From CAYOXX01 sp964408025 (lineage in GTDB: Bacteria; Acidobacteriota; DATKUA01), in the NCBI GenBank assembly GCA_964408025.1, contig CAYOXX010000015.1, positions 1 to 48,365 on the forward strand: a DNA stretch of 48,365 bases. Direction: 5' to 3'. Positions 24,406-31,902 of this stretch are shown here, piece after piece. Each line of letters begins with the position of its first letter. Position 1 is the stretch's first letter. The notes below the pieces were generated by a model. That model did not search any database, was not told the origin of the DNA, and saw only the letters and a program-made list of their open reading frames with translations. The position numbers and the translations under genes were made by a program.

Positions 24406-24986
24406 AACATCGAGTGCTATTAGTTGACGATGATCATCGCGTTACCGACGCATTGAAGCGATCACTGCGCAAGGAGCCTTACGAGATCCTGTGTGCAAGC
24501 TCTGCTAAAGAGGCTCTCAATCTCCTTGCCCGTGAACCGATAGACGTTATTGTTTCTGATGAGAAGATGCCGGGAATCTCTGGATCTGAGTTCCTAGCCA
24601 TCGCTAGTGAAGACTACCCTCATACCATTCGGATAATGCTAACGGGGGAAGCGAGCCTTGACTTAGCCATTCGGGCTATCAACGAAGGGCAGATCTATCG
24701 GTTCTTCACAAAACCGGTTAACGCGATTGATCTTATTATCACCATTCGCCAGGCGCTTCAGCACAAGGATCTGATTACCGAAAGCATGCGTTTGTTACAT
24801 GTAGTAAAACACCAGTCCGCACTTCTGCAGAAGTTGGAGAAGTATAGCCCCAGGATCACCGAGGTAAAGAGGGGTGCGGACGGTAGGATTATGTTAGAGG
24901 AACCGGATGTAGATTTCGATGTGCTCATGAAGGAGATCGGTGCCGAAATGAAGAGATACAAGGATCGCCTTCCGGAATCTGAGTGA
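24402..24986 (+). CDS. Response regulator receiver protein
   Basis: A 194-residue protein with an N-terminal receiver domain (LLVDDDHRV; VIVSDEKMPGISGSE with the acceptor Asp; IMLTGEASLD; RFFTKPVN, the conserved Lys). Its closest visible relative is the receiver of the HD-GYP-like protein upstream, with the same NEGQIYRFFTKP type ending. The C-terminal ~70 residues are a charged coiled helix (HKDLITESMRLLHVV; EIGAEMKRYKDRL) with no DNA-binding or enzymatic domain seen, so it may act by protein contact. AGGAGG precedes the ATG; it overlaps the 54-aa frame by four bases. It is the last gene of the signalling operon. Confidence 0.88.
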   Translation: MKHRVLLVDDDHRVTDALKRSLRKEPYEILCASSAKEALNLLAREPIDVIVSDEKMPGISGSEFLAIASEDYPHTIRIMLTGEASLDLAIRAINEGQIYRFFTKPVNAIDLIITIRQALQHKDLITESMRLLHVVKHQSALLQKLEKYSPRITEVKRGADGRIMLEEPDVDFDVLMKEIGAEMKRYKDRLPESE

Positions 24987-25020
24987 GGATGTAATCTTGG
25001 TACTTAAACCAAGAGATACA

Positions 25021-25080
25021 ATGGCCGATAATACCACGCGCGACAGCCTCTGTTTTCGTTGTGTCCGGGACGTGGAGTAG
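25021..25080 (+). pseudogene. C-terminal tail fragment of a SUMF1/FGE-family gene
   Basis: The 19-codon reading ends CFRCVRDVE-stop, preceded by DNTTRDSL. This matches the ending of SUMF1/formylglycine-generating-enzyme-like domains (GFRCxRDV), as in the complete gene at 46379-47047. Nothing of the domain precedes it, so it is a stranded 3' end. Confidence 0.5.
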
Positions 25081-25084
25081 TGTT

Positions 25085-25258
25085 TCAATTGGCCTGTGCC
25101 GCCTGCTCGATCCCGGCGATCAGCTCCTTGATGCGTGGATGAGGGCGGAACTCATTCCGGGAGAGCTGATTTATTAGAAGCCCGAGAGGTAAATCACATC
25201 CCCCGCATCCGCAGCACCATGACAGGTGCAGCTCCGCTCCCTGAGTTGATAGCTGCAA
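25085..25258 (-). CDS. Small Cys-rich frame (57 aa), doubtful
   Basis: From a TTG at 25258 to a TGA at 25085-25087. The frame contains the cysteine cluster SWCCGCGGCD near residue 15, then a hydrophobic stretch and a helical charged tail (RIKELIAGIEQAAQ). The tail looks like the end of a real protein, so this may be a decayed 3' fragment of a metal-binding gene. No ribosome site is seen and the family is not recognised. Confidence 0.2.
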   Translation of the reverse strand: MQLSTQGAELHLSWCCGCGGCDLPLGLLINQLSRNEFRPHPRIKELIAGIEQAAQAN

Positions 25259-25389
25259 AAAAGTCTTTGAGGGCTGAGAACTGAGGAGAGGTTAGGTTTG
25301 CGGTCGGGTGCTGATTTGTAGGTGGATAGGGATGCGGATTGTAGTGTGCATCGAGTCGCCTGGAATCTCCGCAAGCTATTGAAAACAAA

Positions 25390-25476
25390 TGGTGCCGGAG
25401 GTGGGAGTCGAACCCACACGGGCCGAAGCCCGGGGGATTTTGAGTCCCCTGCGTCTACCGATTTCACCACTCCGGC
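25390..25476 (-). tRNA. tRNA-Leu (CAA)
   Basis: On the minus strand the gene runs from GCCGGAG to CTCCGGC, then discriminator A and an encoded CCA. The acceptor stem is a perfect 7 bp. A long variable arm (GGGCTTCGGCCC) marks it as a class II tRNA. The anticodon stem GGGGA/TCCCC encloses the loop CTCAAAA, giving anticodon CAA, which reads UUG leucine codons. The T loop is TTCGACT. The 3' half is repeated in decayed form at 18181-18235. Confidence 0.95.
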
Positions 25477-25571
25477 ACATGAACATTTCTAGCGCGCCCG
25501 GGAGCCGGTGTCAACGATGAGAGTAAAATCTACCCAAACTTTAAATGCCCTCTTGCGATTTCTGTACGCAA

Positions 25572-25597
25572 CGGCGGCGCCCTGAAGGGCGCCGCCG
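25572..25597 (-). terminator. Strong hairpin after the DUF4097 gene
   Basis: A perfect 11-bp stem (CGGCGGCGCCC / GGGCGCCGCCG) closes a TGAA loop 35 bases past the stop of the minus-strand DUF4097 gene. The stem is very stable, but only a weak U-rich stretch follows on the minus strand. It probably ends the sigma / anti-sigma / DUF4097 transcript and shields it from the tRNA. Confidence 0.55.
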
Positions 25598-25631
25598 GTC
25601 GAGAAGTATTGAGATGACTGGGTCGCGGCCT

Positions 25632-26585
25632 CTAACGCTGGCGAATTCTGATTTGCCCGCTTCTGACTTCGGCGTAGATTTCAGCACCGCCGCCGTTGAC
25701 CAAGCCTTCAAGGTGTCTGCGGTTCGCGCGCCCGTGCATCACGACATCGAAATCGGTGCTGATTCCGCCGGAATAACCGGCCTCGGCGTCGATCTCGAAG
25801 GCCGAGTCGGCGTGCAGCGTGATGGTGATGCCTCCGCTGAATACCTCGAAATCGAACTCGCCATGAGAGATCGGACGGGAGATCGTCAGGTCGATGTTGC
25901 CGGATAGAACCTCGATATCCGCGCCCCCCAGCTCGACAGCGGAGACATCCACATTGCCGGATGTCGTCTCGACGCTCAGCAGGCCGGATACGTTGTTCAG
26001 CTCGATGTTGCCGCTAACCCCCTCGATGTCGATATCGCCGCTGATCCCAGCGATTTCAATATTCCCTGACACTGAGTTGATATCGATGCTGTCGCCGGCG
26101 ATGTCGCGCACATCCAGATTACCGCTGACGATGTCAACGCTGATGTCGCTGTTGACTCCGGCCATCTCCAGGTTGCCGCTCACCAGGTCTACCTCGAGGC
26201 TGCAGTCGCGCGGCACTCGCACGGTGAAGTCGACCGAAACGTTGAAGCTATCGCCCAGGCCGTGGCGTCGGCGCTCATCAGAATCGGGGTACTCCACCTC
26301 CACATCGACGCTGTCGCCGCTCTGCTCCATGACCACCTCGACGAGCTCGGCCTTACGCTGCGCGTTGGCACCGCGGGAGCGCTTTACCGCCTCGACGCTG
26401 ATTACGTTGCGGTCCCAGCCGACGATTTCAATGTCGCCGCTGATGTTCTCGAGGTTGAGCGAGCTGCCGGCGCCGACGGTGAACTCCCGCGACTCCTCAG
26501 TCGTGTAGTCGTCGGCGACGGCCGCCAGCGGAGCGGTCAGGAGCACCCCCAGCACCAGCGCGAATAAGCAAGTTAACTTCTTCAT
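25632..26585 (-). CDS. Exported DUF4097-family beta-repeat protein
   Basis: A 317-residue secreted protein. Residues 1-25 form a signal peptide (LTCLFALVLGVLLTAPLAAVA). The rest is a right-handed beta-helix-like run of short repeats of the form DISVDIVSGNLDVRDI, GNIEIAGISGDIDIEG and SGNVDVSA, typical of DUF4097 (putative adhesin) domains. The strict GN/GD turns recur about every 16-22 residues. A GGAGGAAG site precedes the ATG. It is the third gene of an operon after an ECF sigma factor and an anti-sigma-like protein, so it is probably their target or sensor partner in envelope stress. A strong hairpin lies just after the gene. Confidence 0.85.
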   Translation of the reverse strand: MKKLTCLFALVLGVLLTAPLAAVADDYTTEESREFTVGAGSSLNLENISGDIEIVGWDRNVISVEAVKRSRGANAQRKAELVEVVMEQSGDSVDVEVEYPDSDERRRHGLGDSFNVSVDFTVRVPRDCSLEVDLVSGNLEMAGVNSDISVDIVSGNLDVRDIAGDSIDINSVSGNIEIAGISGDIDIEGVSGNIELNNVSGLLSVETTSGNVDVSAVELGGADIEVLSGNIDLTISRPISHGEFDFEVFSGGITITLHADSAFEIDAEAGYSGGISTDFDVVMHGRANRRHLEGLVNGGGAEIYAEVRSGQIRIRQR

Positions 26586-26615
26586 TGGACTTCCTCCATT
26601 AAAAGAGACCCATGT

Positions 26616-27284
26616 TTAGAGATCCATGTTTACAAATCGCTGCAGGAACTGGCCTTTGCGGTCGTAAGCAGCGAAGAGAAATTCGATGGCGTCGGCGTCG
26701 GTCGGGTAGAGCAGGTAAAAGCGCTCCGCGTCGGCTATCGCCTCGTCGATCCTAACCAGCGTGTCGTCGTAGAGCCGGCGCAGCTCCGGGCTCATCAGCT
26801 CCCTGCGCTCCTCGACCTCCCCGATCAGGACGGCCAGCTCGGCCTGGAACTGCTGGCGCAGGTTCTCGATCCTGCCGAGGGTCTGCGCGACCCTCTCCTC
26901 GCCGGGGGTCTGCGGCCGCTCGAGAAGTTGCACCACGAGCACCGTGACCACCAGCAAGAGGACGGCGAACACGGCCGTGACGTAGGCCGGCTTCAACATG
27001 AAACCGCGCCACGCCCCGAACGCCGTCCGCAACCGCTCAAGAACTCCCGGGCTGTTGCCCAAGCGCTCCTCGAGTGCCGGCCGGATGCGCCGACTCCAGA
27101 GCGCTTCCGGGACCTCCGGATCATCGAGCTCCCGCAGATCGCCTATGAGCTCCCGGTACTCGCTCAGCAGCTCCCGCAGTCGCTGGTCCCTCTCCAGGCG
27201 CCCCTCGAACTGTCGGCACTCATGCTCTTCCATGTCGCCCAGGAGGTAACGCTGAATCAGGATCTCATCCTTCTTGGCGTCCAT
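26616..27284 (-). CDS. Putative membrane anti-sigma factor
   Basis: A 222-residue protein. The N-terminal ~90 residues are acidic and helical (IQRYLLGDMEEHECRQFEG; LRELLSEYRELIGDLRE), like anti-sigma cytoplasmic domains, but the zinc-binding His/Cys set is incomplete. One membrane helix lies at ~100-122 (YVTAVFAVLLLVVTVLVVQLL). The outer ~100 residues are a long coiled helix (ENLRQQFQAELAVLIGEVEE). It begins 10 bases after the ECF sigma gene stop, with GGAGAAGG upstream of the ATG at 27284. Position and topology support anti-sigma function; the absence of a clear zf-HC2 site keeps this tentative. A longer frame to 27317 lacks support. Confidence 0.65.
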   Translation of the reverse strand: MDAKKDEILIQRYLLGDMEEHECRQFEGRLERDQRLRELLSEYRELIGDLRELDDPEVPEALWSRRIRPALEERLGNSPGVLERLRTAFGAWRGFMLKPAYVTAVFAVLLLVVTVLVVQLLERPQTPGEERVAQTLGRIENLRQQFQAELAVLIGEVEERRELMSPELRRLYDDTLVRIDEAIADAERFYLLYPTDADAIEFLFAAYDRKGQFLQRFVNMDL

Positions 27285-27294
27285 TTTCCTTCTC

Positions 27295-27849
27295 CTATCG
27301 CATCCCGGCCGCCGCAATTTCGACCTGCGCTTCGCCGGTGCTCAGCACCTCGCGAAGCGCTCGGCGCGCCTTGAAAAGCTGCGACTTTGAGGCGCCCACG
27401 CTGATCCCGCGCATGGCGGCTATCTCTGTATGCTTGTAGCCCTGGATATCGTGCAGGATCACTGCGGTGCGGTAGCCTACGGGCAGCTCGGCGATGGCCC
27501 GCTTGAGGGCCGTACGCCTCACGATCGGCTCGGGAGCCGACGAGAATTCCGCCGCCTCGAACTCCCCCAAATCGAAGGATATCGAGCCCGGCCGCCGCTT
27601 GCGCAGATGGCTGATGCAGGCGTTGACCGCGAGCCTGTAGAGCCAGGTGGAGAACTTTGCCTCCCCGCGGAACGTTTTGATTTTGGTCAGCACCAGCATG
27701 AATATCTCCTGCATCAGGTCCTCGGCGTCGGCGCTGTTGCCGCTCATGCGCAGGCACAAGCCGTAGAGCCTTCGCCCGAATTGCTCGAACAGCGCCTCGA
27801 AAGCCTGGAGGTCTCCGTTTTTGCACCTCTCGATGACTTCCTCTTCCAT
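27295..27849 (-). CDS. ECF RNA polymerase sigma factor (sigma-70 family), copy A
   Basis: A 184-residue ECF sigma factor. Sigma region 2 spans ~20-85 (GLCLRMSGNSADAEDLMQE; EAKFSTWLYRLAVNAC), and region 4 spans ~118-170 (ELPVGYRTAVILHDIQGYKHTEIA, then ISVGASKSQLFKARRAL as the recognition helix). The ATG at 27849 has GGGGGA upstream. An in-frame extension to 27909 crosses the terminator of the upstream gene and is rejected. It heads the operon with the putative anti-sigma and the DUF4097 protein. Confidence 0.9.
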   Translation of the reverse strand: MEEEVIERCKNGDLQAFEALFEQFGRRLYGLCLRMSGNSADAEDLMQEIFMLVLTKIKTFRGEAKFSTWLYRLAVNACISHLRKRRPGSISFDLGEFEAAEFSSAPEPIVRRTALKRAIAELPVGYRTAVILHDIQGYKHTEIAAMRGISVGASKSQLFKARRALREVLSTGEAQVEIAAAGMR

Positions 27850-27884
27850 CGGTCCCCCGCTTTTCGTTAAATAGGACGCGCGAT

Positions 27885-27912
27885 AAAAAAAAAGGGTTGC
27901 CCGAGGCAACCC
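27885..27912 (-). terminator. Rho-independent terminator of the DUF5668/DUF4097 gene
   Basis: On the minus strand, GGGTTGCC, a three-base TCG loop, GGCAACCC and then nine T's. The stem is a perfect 8 bp. It begins 7 bases past the stop of the gene at 27920-29071 and separates the two sigma modules. Confidence 0.9.
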
Positions 27913-27919
27913 CGGCTTG

Positions 27920-29071
27920 TCAATTCTCTTCTATTCTTATCAATCCTCTAGCGGTTTCCAGCCGCAGCGTGTAGTCGCCGTCATTGAACGACCTCCTCAC
28001 CTGCTGGCGCCCCCGCTCGTTGATATCGACATGCAGGAAATCGATGCTGATCCGGCCGCCCGGGGCATCCGCTTCCACAGTCACATCGCTGTCCTCGCTC
28101 AACTCCAGGTCGATGCGGCCCCGCCCGGTGCGGATCTGCATGTCGCCGCGCACGGGCCGGCCGTTCTCCAGTTCGATGTTGCCGCGCTCCAGCTCCAGCC
28201 GGATCGGGCCGTAGACCTCGTCGAGCTCGACGTCGGCATGGCGGCCGTCCAGCTCCACGCCCCCCGTCAGGTCGAAAAGCTCCACATCGCCGTCGCCGAG
28301 CGTCAGCCCCACCAAACCCGAGGCTCGCGAGACCTCGACATCGCCGTAGCGGCTTTCGATCTCGAAATCGGAACTGACGCCTTCCACCTCGATATCCCCG
28401 CGTACGGTGCGGATGCTGTGCAGCACCCGACGCGGAATCCGCAGTTCGAGGACCGCGCGCAGGCGACTGCTGCTCGTGCGCCCCTCGGGATCGACCGCGA
28501 TGAGCAGGCCGGATTCGCTCTCAGAAACTTGTATGTCGAAGTCGCCGGCGATATCGCGCGCGCGCTCCCTGTCCCAAACCCTGACATACTTGAGTAGGCT
28601 GACCTCGATGTCGTCGCCACCGTAGCCGTAGACCCGCACGTCAGCGCGGTTGGTGTAGACGGTCAGCACCTGCCCCTCAGCAACGGTGATAGAGCGGCCC
28701 GACTCGAAGCGGTGGGCGAACACGAAGCCCTCGAAGTCGATCCATTCCCAGGGGACGCCAACGAGGATAAAGATGATCACAGCGGCCACGATCAGCAGTC
28801 CGATCCCCGATCCGCGCCCGCTGACGCCCAGGAACGACTGCACTACCTTGACGAGACCGGCCGCGACGAGCAGCAGCGGCCAGTAGCGCCGGGCCAGCTC
28901 GCGCAGGTCCACCTCAGGGTACAGTGTGACGTAGAGCAGCAGGACGCCGAGCCCGATCAGCACCAGGCCGACCAGCAGGATGTCGTAACGATAGCGGCGC
29001 TGCTCGCCGCCGGCGGCCTGCGGAGCCTGGTTGCCGGCTGGCGGCACGGTGGGAGTCGCGTTCTCGCTCAT
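27920..29071 (-). CDS. Membrane protein with LiaF-like N-terminal helices and DUF4097 beta-repeats
   Basis: A 383-residue protein. After a short disordered Pro/Ala-rich start, three or four membrane helices lie at about 30-48, 62-78, 90-108 (DILLVGLVLIGLGVLLLY; YWPLLLVAAGLVKV; GIGLLIVAAVIIFILVG), in the LiaI/LiaF or DUF5668 arrangement. Residues ~130-383 form DUF4097-type beta repeats (GDIEVEGVSSDFEIES; GDVEVSRASGLVGL; GRGRIDLEL). The ATG has AGGGGGA upstream. It lies 59 bases after an ECF sigma gene, so sigma and this protein form one module; LiaF-type proteins inhibit envelope-stress signalling in other systems. A perfect terminator follows. Confidence 0.82.
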   Translation of the reverse strand: MSENATPTVPPAGNQAPQAAGGEQRRYRYDILLVGLVLIGLGVLLLYVTLYPEVDLRELARRYWPLLLVAAGLVKVVQSFLGVSGRGSGIGLLIVAAVIIFILVGVPWEWIDFEGFVFAHRFESGRSITVAEGQVLTVYTNRADVRVYGYGGDDIEVSLLKYVRVWDRERARDIAGDFDIQVSESESGLLIAVDPEGRTSSSRLRAVLELRIPRRVLHSIRTVRGDIEVEGVSSDFEIESRYGDVEVSRASGLVGLTLGDGDVELFDLTGGVELDGRHADVELDEVYGPIRLELERGNIELENGRPVRGDMQIRTGRGRIDLELSEDSDVTVEADAPGGRISIDFLHVDINERGRQQVRRSFNDGDYTLRLETARGLIRIEEN

Positions 29072-29130
29072 GGGTATCCCCCTCGCATGCTGTCTGCTAC
29101 CTACTTAGTCGAAGAACACTGTCAATAAGT

Positions 29131-29757
29131 TCAATCGCCGCGGCCACCGTCGTCCACGGGCGTAATGTGCCCGGCGCTGCCGCGGGAGGAGTAGGTGAGG
29201 CCGAGCAGCCTGGAGAGCTCGATCCGCCCCCTGTTTATGCGGCTCTTGACCGTGCCCTCTGGGATGCCGAGGATGTCGGCGATCTCCTGGTAGGAGTAGC
29301 CGTAGAGGTGGCGAAGCACGATGCAGGAGCGCAGGATCGACGACAGGCTGTTGATGGAGTCGCGTATGGCGGCCAGCTTCTCCTTCTCCTCGAGGATCAG
29401 CAGCGGCGTCGAGAGGGCGCTCCTGACGTTGGCGAGCCGCTCAACGTTGTCGATCATCGATTCCCTCTCCTTGCGCTTCTTGCGGTAGTAGTCGATGCAG
29501 TAATTCTTGCTGAGGCGGATGATCCAGTAGCGGAAATTGGCCTCGAGGTTGAACTTGTCCAACGCATGGAAGATCTTGAACAGGATCTCCTGCGTCAGGT
29601 CCTCAGCCTCGTCGACGCGGCCGACAAACTGGTAGGATATGTTGAAGACCCGCTTGCGATACCGCTCAATTATCTCCTCCCAGGCTCTGCCGTCGCTGTC
29701 CGAGCAGAGACGCACCAAGTCGTTGTCGCTCCAGTTGCTGTAGGAGGTTTTGGCCAT
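29131..29757 (-). CDS. ECF RNA polymerase sigma factor, copy B
   Basis: A 208-residue ECF sigma factor. Region 2 lies at ~25-90 (VFNISYQFVGRVDEAEDLT; ANFRYWIIRLSKNYCIDYYR). Region 4 spans ~130-185 (LRSCIVLRHLYGYSYQEIAD, then ILGIPEGTVKSRINRGRIEL). The C-terminal tail is short and hydrophilic. It is distinct from copy A: the region 4 GTVKSR is canonical here but GASKSQ in copy A. It is paired with the DUF5668/DUF4097 gene 59 bases downstream and lies after a Ser/Thr kinase gene on the same strand. The ribosome site before the ATG is weak. Confidence 0.92.
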   Translation of the reverse strand: MAKTSYSNWSDNDLVRLCSDSDGRAWEEIIERYRKRVFNISYQFVGRVDEAEDLTQEILFKIFHALDKFNLEANFRYWIIRLSKNYCIDYYRKKRKERESMIDNVERLANVRSALSTPLLILEEKEKLAAIRDSINSLSSILRSCIVLRHLYGYSYQEIADILGIPEGTVKSRINRGRIELSRLLGLTYSSRGSAGHITPVDDGGRGD

Positions 29758-29900
29758 ACCGAAGGCGTGTATAGCTGTTTCGAGCCGCCTGCGTTTCGCT
29801 CCCGCGTCGGCGGCGCCGACTCCCGGGGATTATATCACGGTTGCGCGCCCTGCATAACCTCGCGCCCGCCCGCCCGCGCCGCGAGTGGCCGGGGCCTGAG

Positions 29901-31757
29901 CTACCGGCGGGCCGACAGCAACAGCTGCAGGTACTGGACCTGCTCATGTGCCCGCTCCGCCCCCTCGCCGGCCGACTCCATCCTCAGCGACCGCCGCCAG
30001 GCGTCTAGTGCCTCTCTGTAGCGCTTCGTGTTCTGGAGAGCGGTCGCCAGATTGCGGCATACCTTAGCGTCGCCGGGCTGGAGCTGGAGGATTCGATTGT
30101 GCGCCTCGATCGCCTTCGGATAGTCCCTCATCCTCATGTAGTACCCGGCGAGGTCGCGCCAGCAGTCGAGGTGGTCGGGCTGCAGCACCACTGTCTCCTC
30201 CCACACCTCGATTGCGGCGCGCAGCAGACGCTCCTTCTCCAGCAGCTTGCCGAGCCGGTAATGGCTCTCCACCGACAGCCTGCCGACGCGCCGGAAATGT
30301 ACCAGCTCGCTTATGGCCCAGACCACGGTGGCGCGCTCCCGCATACCGAGGCCGTTGTAGATCTCCCCGATAGCGTCGTAAGCTCCGGTGAGCTCGAAGT
30401 CGATCTTCAGGGCCCGCCATAGCTGCACCATCGCCTCCTGCGCCTGACCCAACTTCTGGTAGAGGCGACCGAGTTTCTCGATCGTCCGCGCGTCGCGCGG
30501 GCTCAGCCGCAGCCGCCGCTCGGTAGCCTCTATAGCCTTCTCGAGGCGGGCGCGTTCGGCGACGGGGAGAGCCTCCCTCGGCAACGCCTCGCGCCCCCTG
30601 ATTTCCCTCTCCACCGCCCTACGGATGAATGAGGTTGTGGTTTGGTCGTCCCGTTCGACCGCGGCCGCTCCCGCCGCGCCGCCCGACATCGAGGTGTAGG
30701 CCCTGATGTGGCTTGCGGAGAGGCCCGGCCGCCGCTGCGTCGAAGCCACATTGGATGGCCCCGCAGCGACGCCGGCAGAGCTCCCACGCAGTTCCGCCTC
30801 GACCTCGTCGTCCGCCATTATGACGGTTTCGGAGAGGGCCGGATCGTAGTCAGTAGGCTCCGGCGCCTCGGATCGCGGCGCGCCGTCCGGCTGACTCCTC
30901 GCCACGAGGCCGTGGACGGGCATCGAGTTCGGCCGGCTGTAGAGTGCGGCGCGCAGCTGCCTACCGAGCTCCTCGCCGGTGGCGAAACGCCGCGACGGAT
31001 CGACCGCAAGCGCCAGGTCGAAGAATCCCTCCAGCGCCGGCGGCAGCTTGCTGTCGAGCGCCGAGAGAGCCGGACGCCGATTCTCGAACTTGTCGCGCAT
31101 GATGGCGGCGAAGCTATCACCGATGAACGGCCTCTGCCCGGTCAGGAGCTCGAAGATCACCGCCGCCAGCGAGTAGATGTCGGAGCTGCCGGTCGCCTCG
31201 TCGCCGTCCACCTGCTCGGGCGACATGTAGACAGGCGAGCCGACCACGATACCGGTCCGGGTGATCGAGCCTTCGAAGCCGAGGGCGATTCCGAAGTCCA
31301 TCAGCTTCAGTCGGCCGTCGGCCAGGCGCATGATGTTGGCGGGCTTGACGTCGCGGTGGATAATACCCACGCCGTGGGCGTAGTCGAGAGCGCAGCCGAC
31401 CTGGTCGGCGGCGGCCAGCATCTCTTGCACACCCACGGAGCGCCCGCCCGCCACCGCGTCCGACAGCGGCGTGCCCTCCAGGTACTCCATGACGATGTAG
31501 ATCGTCTCCCCCTCCTGGCCAACGTCGTAGATGGTGACGATGTTGGGATGCGAGAGCACGCCGGCGGCGCTTGCCTCCCTCAGCAGCCGCTCCCTCAGCT
31601 CCTCTTCGTCAGCCGCGTCGGATGCCCCAACATGCACAGTCTTGATCGCCACCTTGCGCCTGATCTTCGGGTCGTTGCACAGGTATACGATCCCCATCGC
31701 TCCCCTGCCGATGGTGCGCTCCATCTCGTAGCGCCCGAACTTCGCCGGCTGTCGCAC
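29901..31757 (-). CDS. Ser/Thr protein kinase with C-terminal TPR repeats
   Basis: A 618-residue soluble kinase. The kinase domain spans ~8-275: glycine loop IGRGAMGIVY, VAIKTV lysine, IIHRDVKPANIM catalytic loop, LMDFGIAL, VVGSPVYMSPEQV, and SDIYSLAAVIFELLTG. A Pro/Ser/Thr-rich linker (~290-410) probably carries autophosphorylation sites. Residues ~415-615 form about five TPR-type helical pairs (ARTIEKLGRLYQKLGQAQEA; ELTGAYDAIGEIYNGLGMRER; DCWRDLAGYYMRMRDYPKA) for protein binding. There is no membrane helix. The GTG at 31757 is preceded by GAGGCGG. It is divergent from the AmrS gene and lies upstream of the ECF sigma B gene, so it may act on the envelope-stress module. Confidence 0.9.
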   Translation of the reverse strand: MRQPAKFGRYEMERTIGRGAMGIVYLCNDPKIRRKVAIKTVHVGASDAADEEELRERLLREASAAGVLSHPNIVTIYDVGQEGETIYIVMEYLEGTPLSDAVAGGRSVGVQEMLAAADQVGCALDYAHGVGIIHRDVKPANIMRLADGRLKLMDFGIALGFEGSITRTGIVVGSPVYMSPEQVDGDEATGSSDIYSLAAVIFELLTGQRPFIGDSFAAIMRDKFENRRPALSALDSKLPPALEGFFDLALAVDPSRRFATGEELGRQLRAALYSRPNSMPVHGLVARSQPDGAPRSEAPEPTDYDPALSETVIMADDEVEAELRGSSAGVAAGPSNVASTQRRPGLSASHIRAYTSMSGGAAGAAAVERDDQTTTSFIRRAVEREIRGREALPREALPVAERARLEKAIEATERRLRLSPRDARTIEKLGRLYQKLGQAQEAMVQLWRALKIDFELTGAYDAIGEIYNGLGMRERATVVWAISELVHFRRVGRLSVESHYRLGKLLEKERLLRAAIEVWEETVVLQPDHLDCWRDLAGYYMRMRDYPKAIEAHNRILQLQPGDAKVCRNLATALQNTKRYREALDAWRRSLRMESAGEGAERAHEQVQYLQLLLSARR

Positions 31758-31902
31758 GCCCGCCTCGATAAGTTGGCACGTAAGGTTCTGCGCATGATAA
31801 TCTCTACAGAGGGATCAGGCAATCTATTGCGGGATTCCCACCCGGGCGTCTGCGGCACCGCTTCTTGACTGTCAAAATCGTATGGACTAGCATCCATCGT
31901 CT

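Larger units (their letters stand above)
24987..25392. other. Intergenic region at the right end of the island
   Basis: About 400 bases with no firm gene. They hold a SUMF1-type gene tail (25021-25080) and a questionable 57-codon Cys-rich frame on the minus strand (25085-25258), then lead into the 3' end of tRNA-Leu. Both coding pieces look like debris from larger genes. Confidence 0.45.
18181..25476. mobile_element. Putative genomic island integrated at tRNA-Leu(CAA)
   Basis: A ~7.3 kb block is bounded on the right by intact tRNA-Leu(CAA) and on the left by a direct-repeat relic of its 3' half. It holds only signal-transduction genes: a PAS fragment, a receiver-PAS-kinase, receiver-HDOD, receiver with HD-GYP-like domain, a 54-residue ORF and a receiver. 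All read the same way, with more A/T-rich codon choice than the neighbours on both sides. A fragment of a SUMF1-family gene (25021-25080) sits near the right end. The geometry fits site-specific integration at a tRNA. No integrase, transposase or transfer gene is visible, so the element would be old and immobile. Confidence 0.5.

Noticed and set aside
30642..31868. A 408-codon frame on the plus strand
   Set aside because: Antisense to the Ser/Thr kinase gene, whose catalytic motifs are complete.
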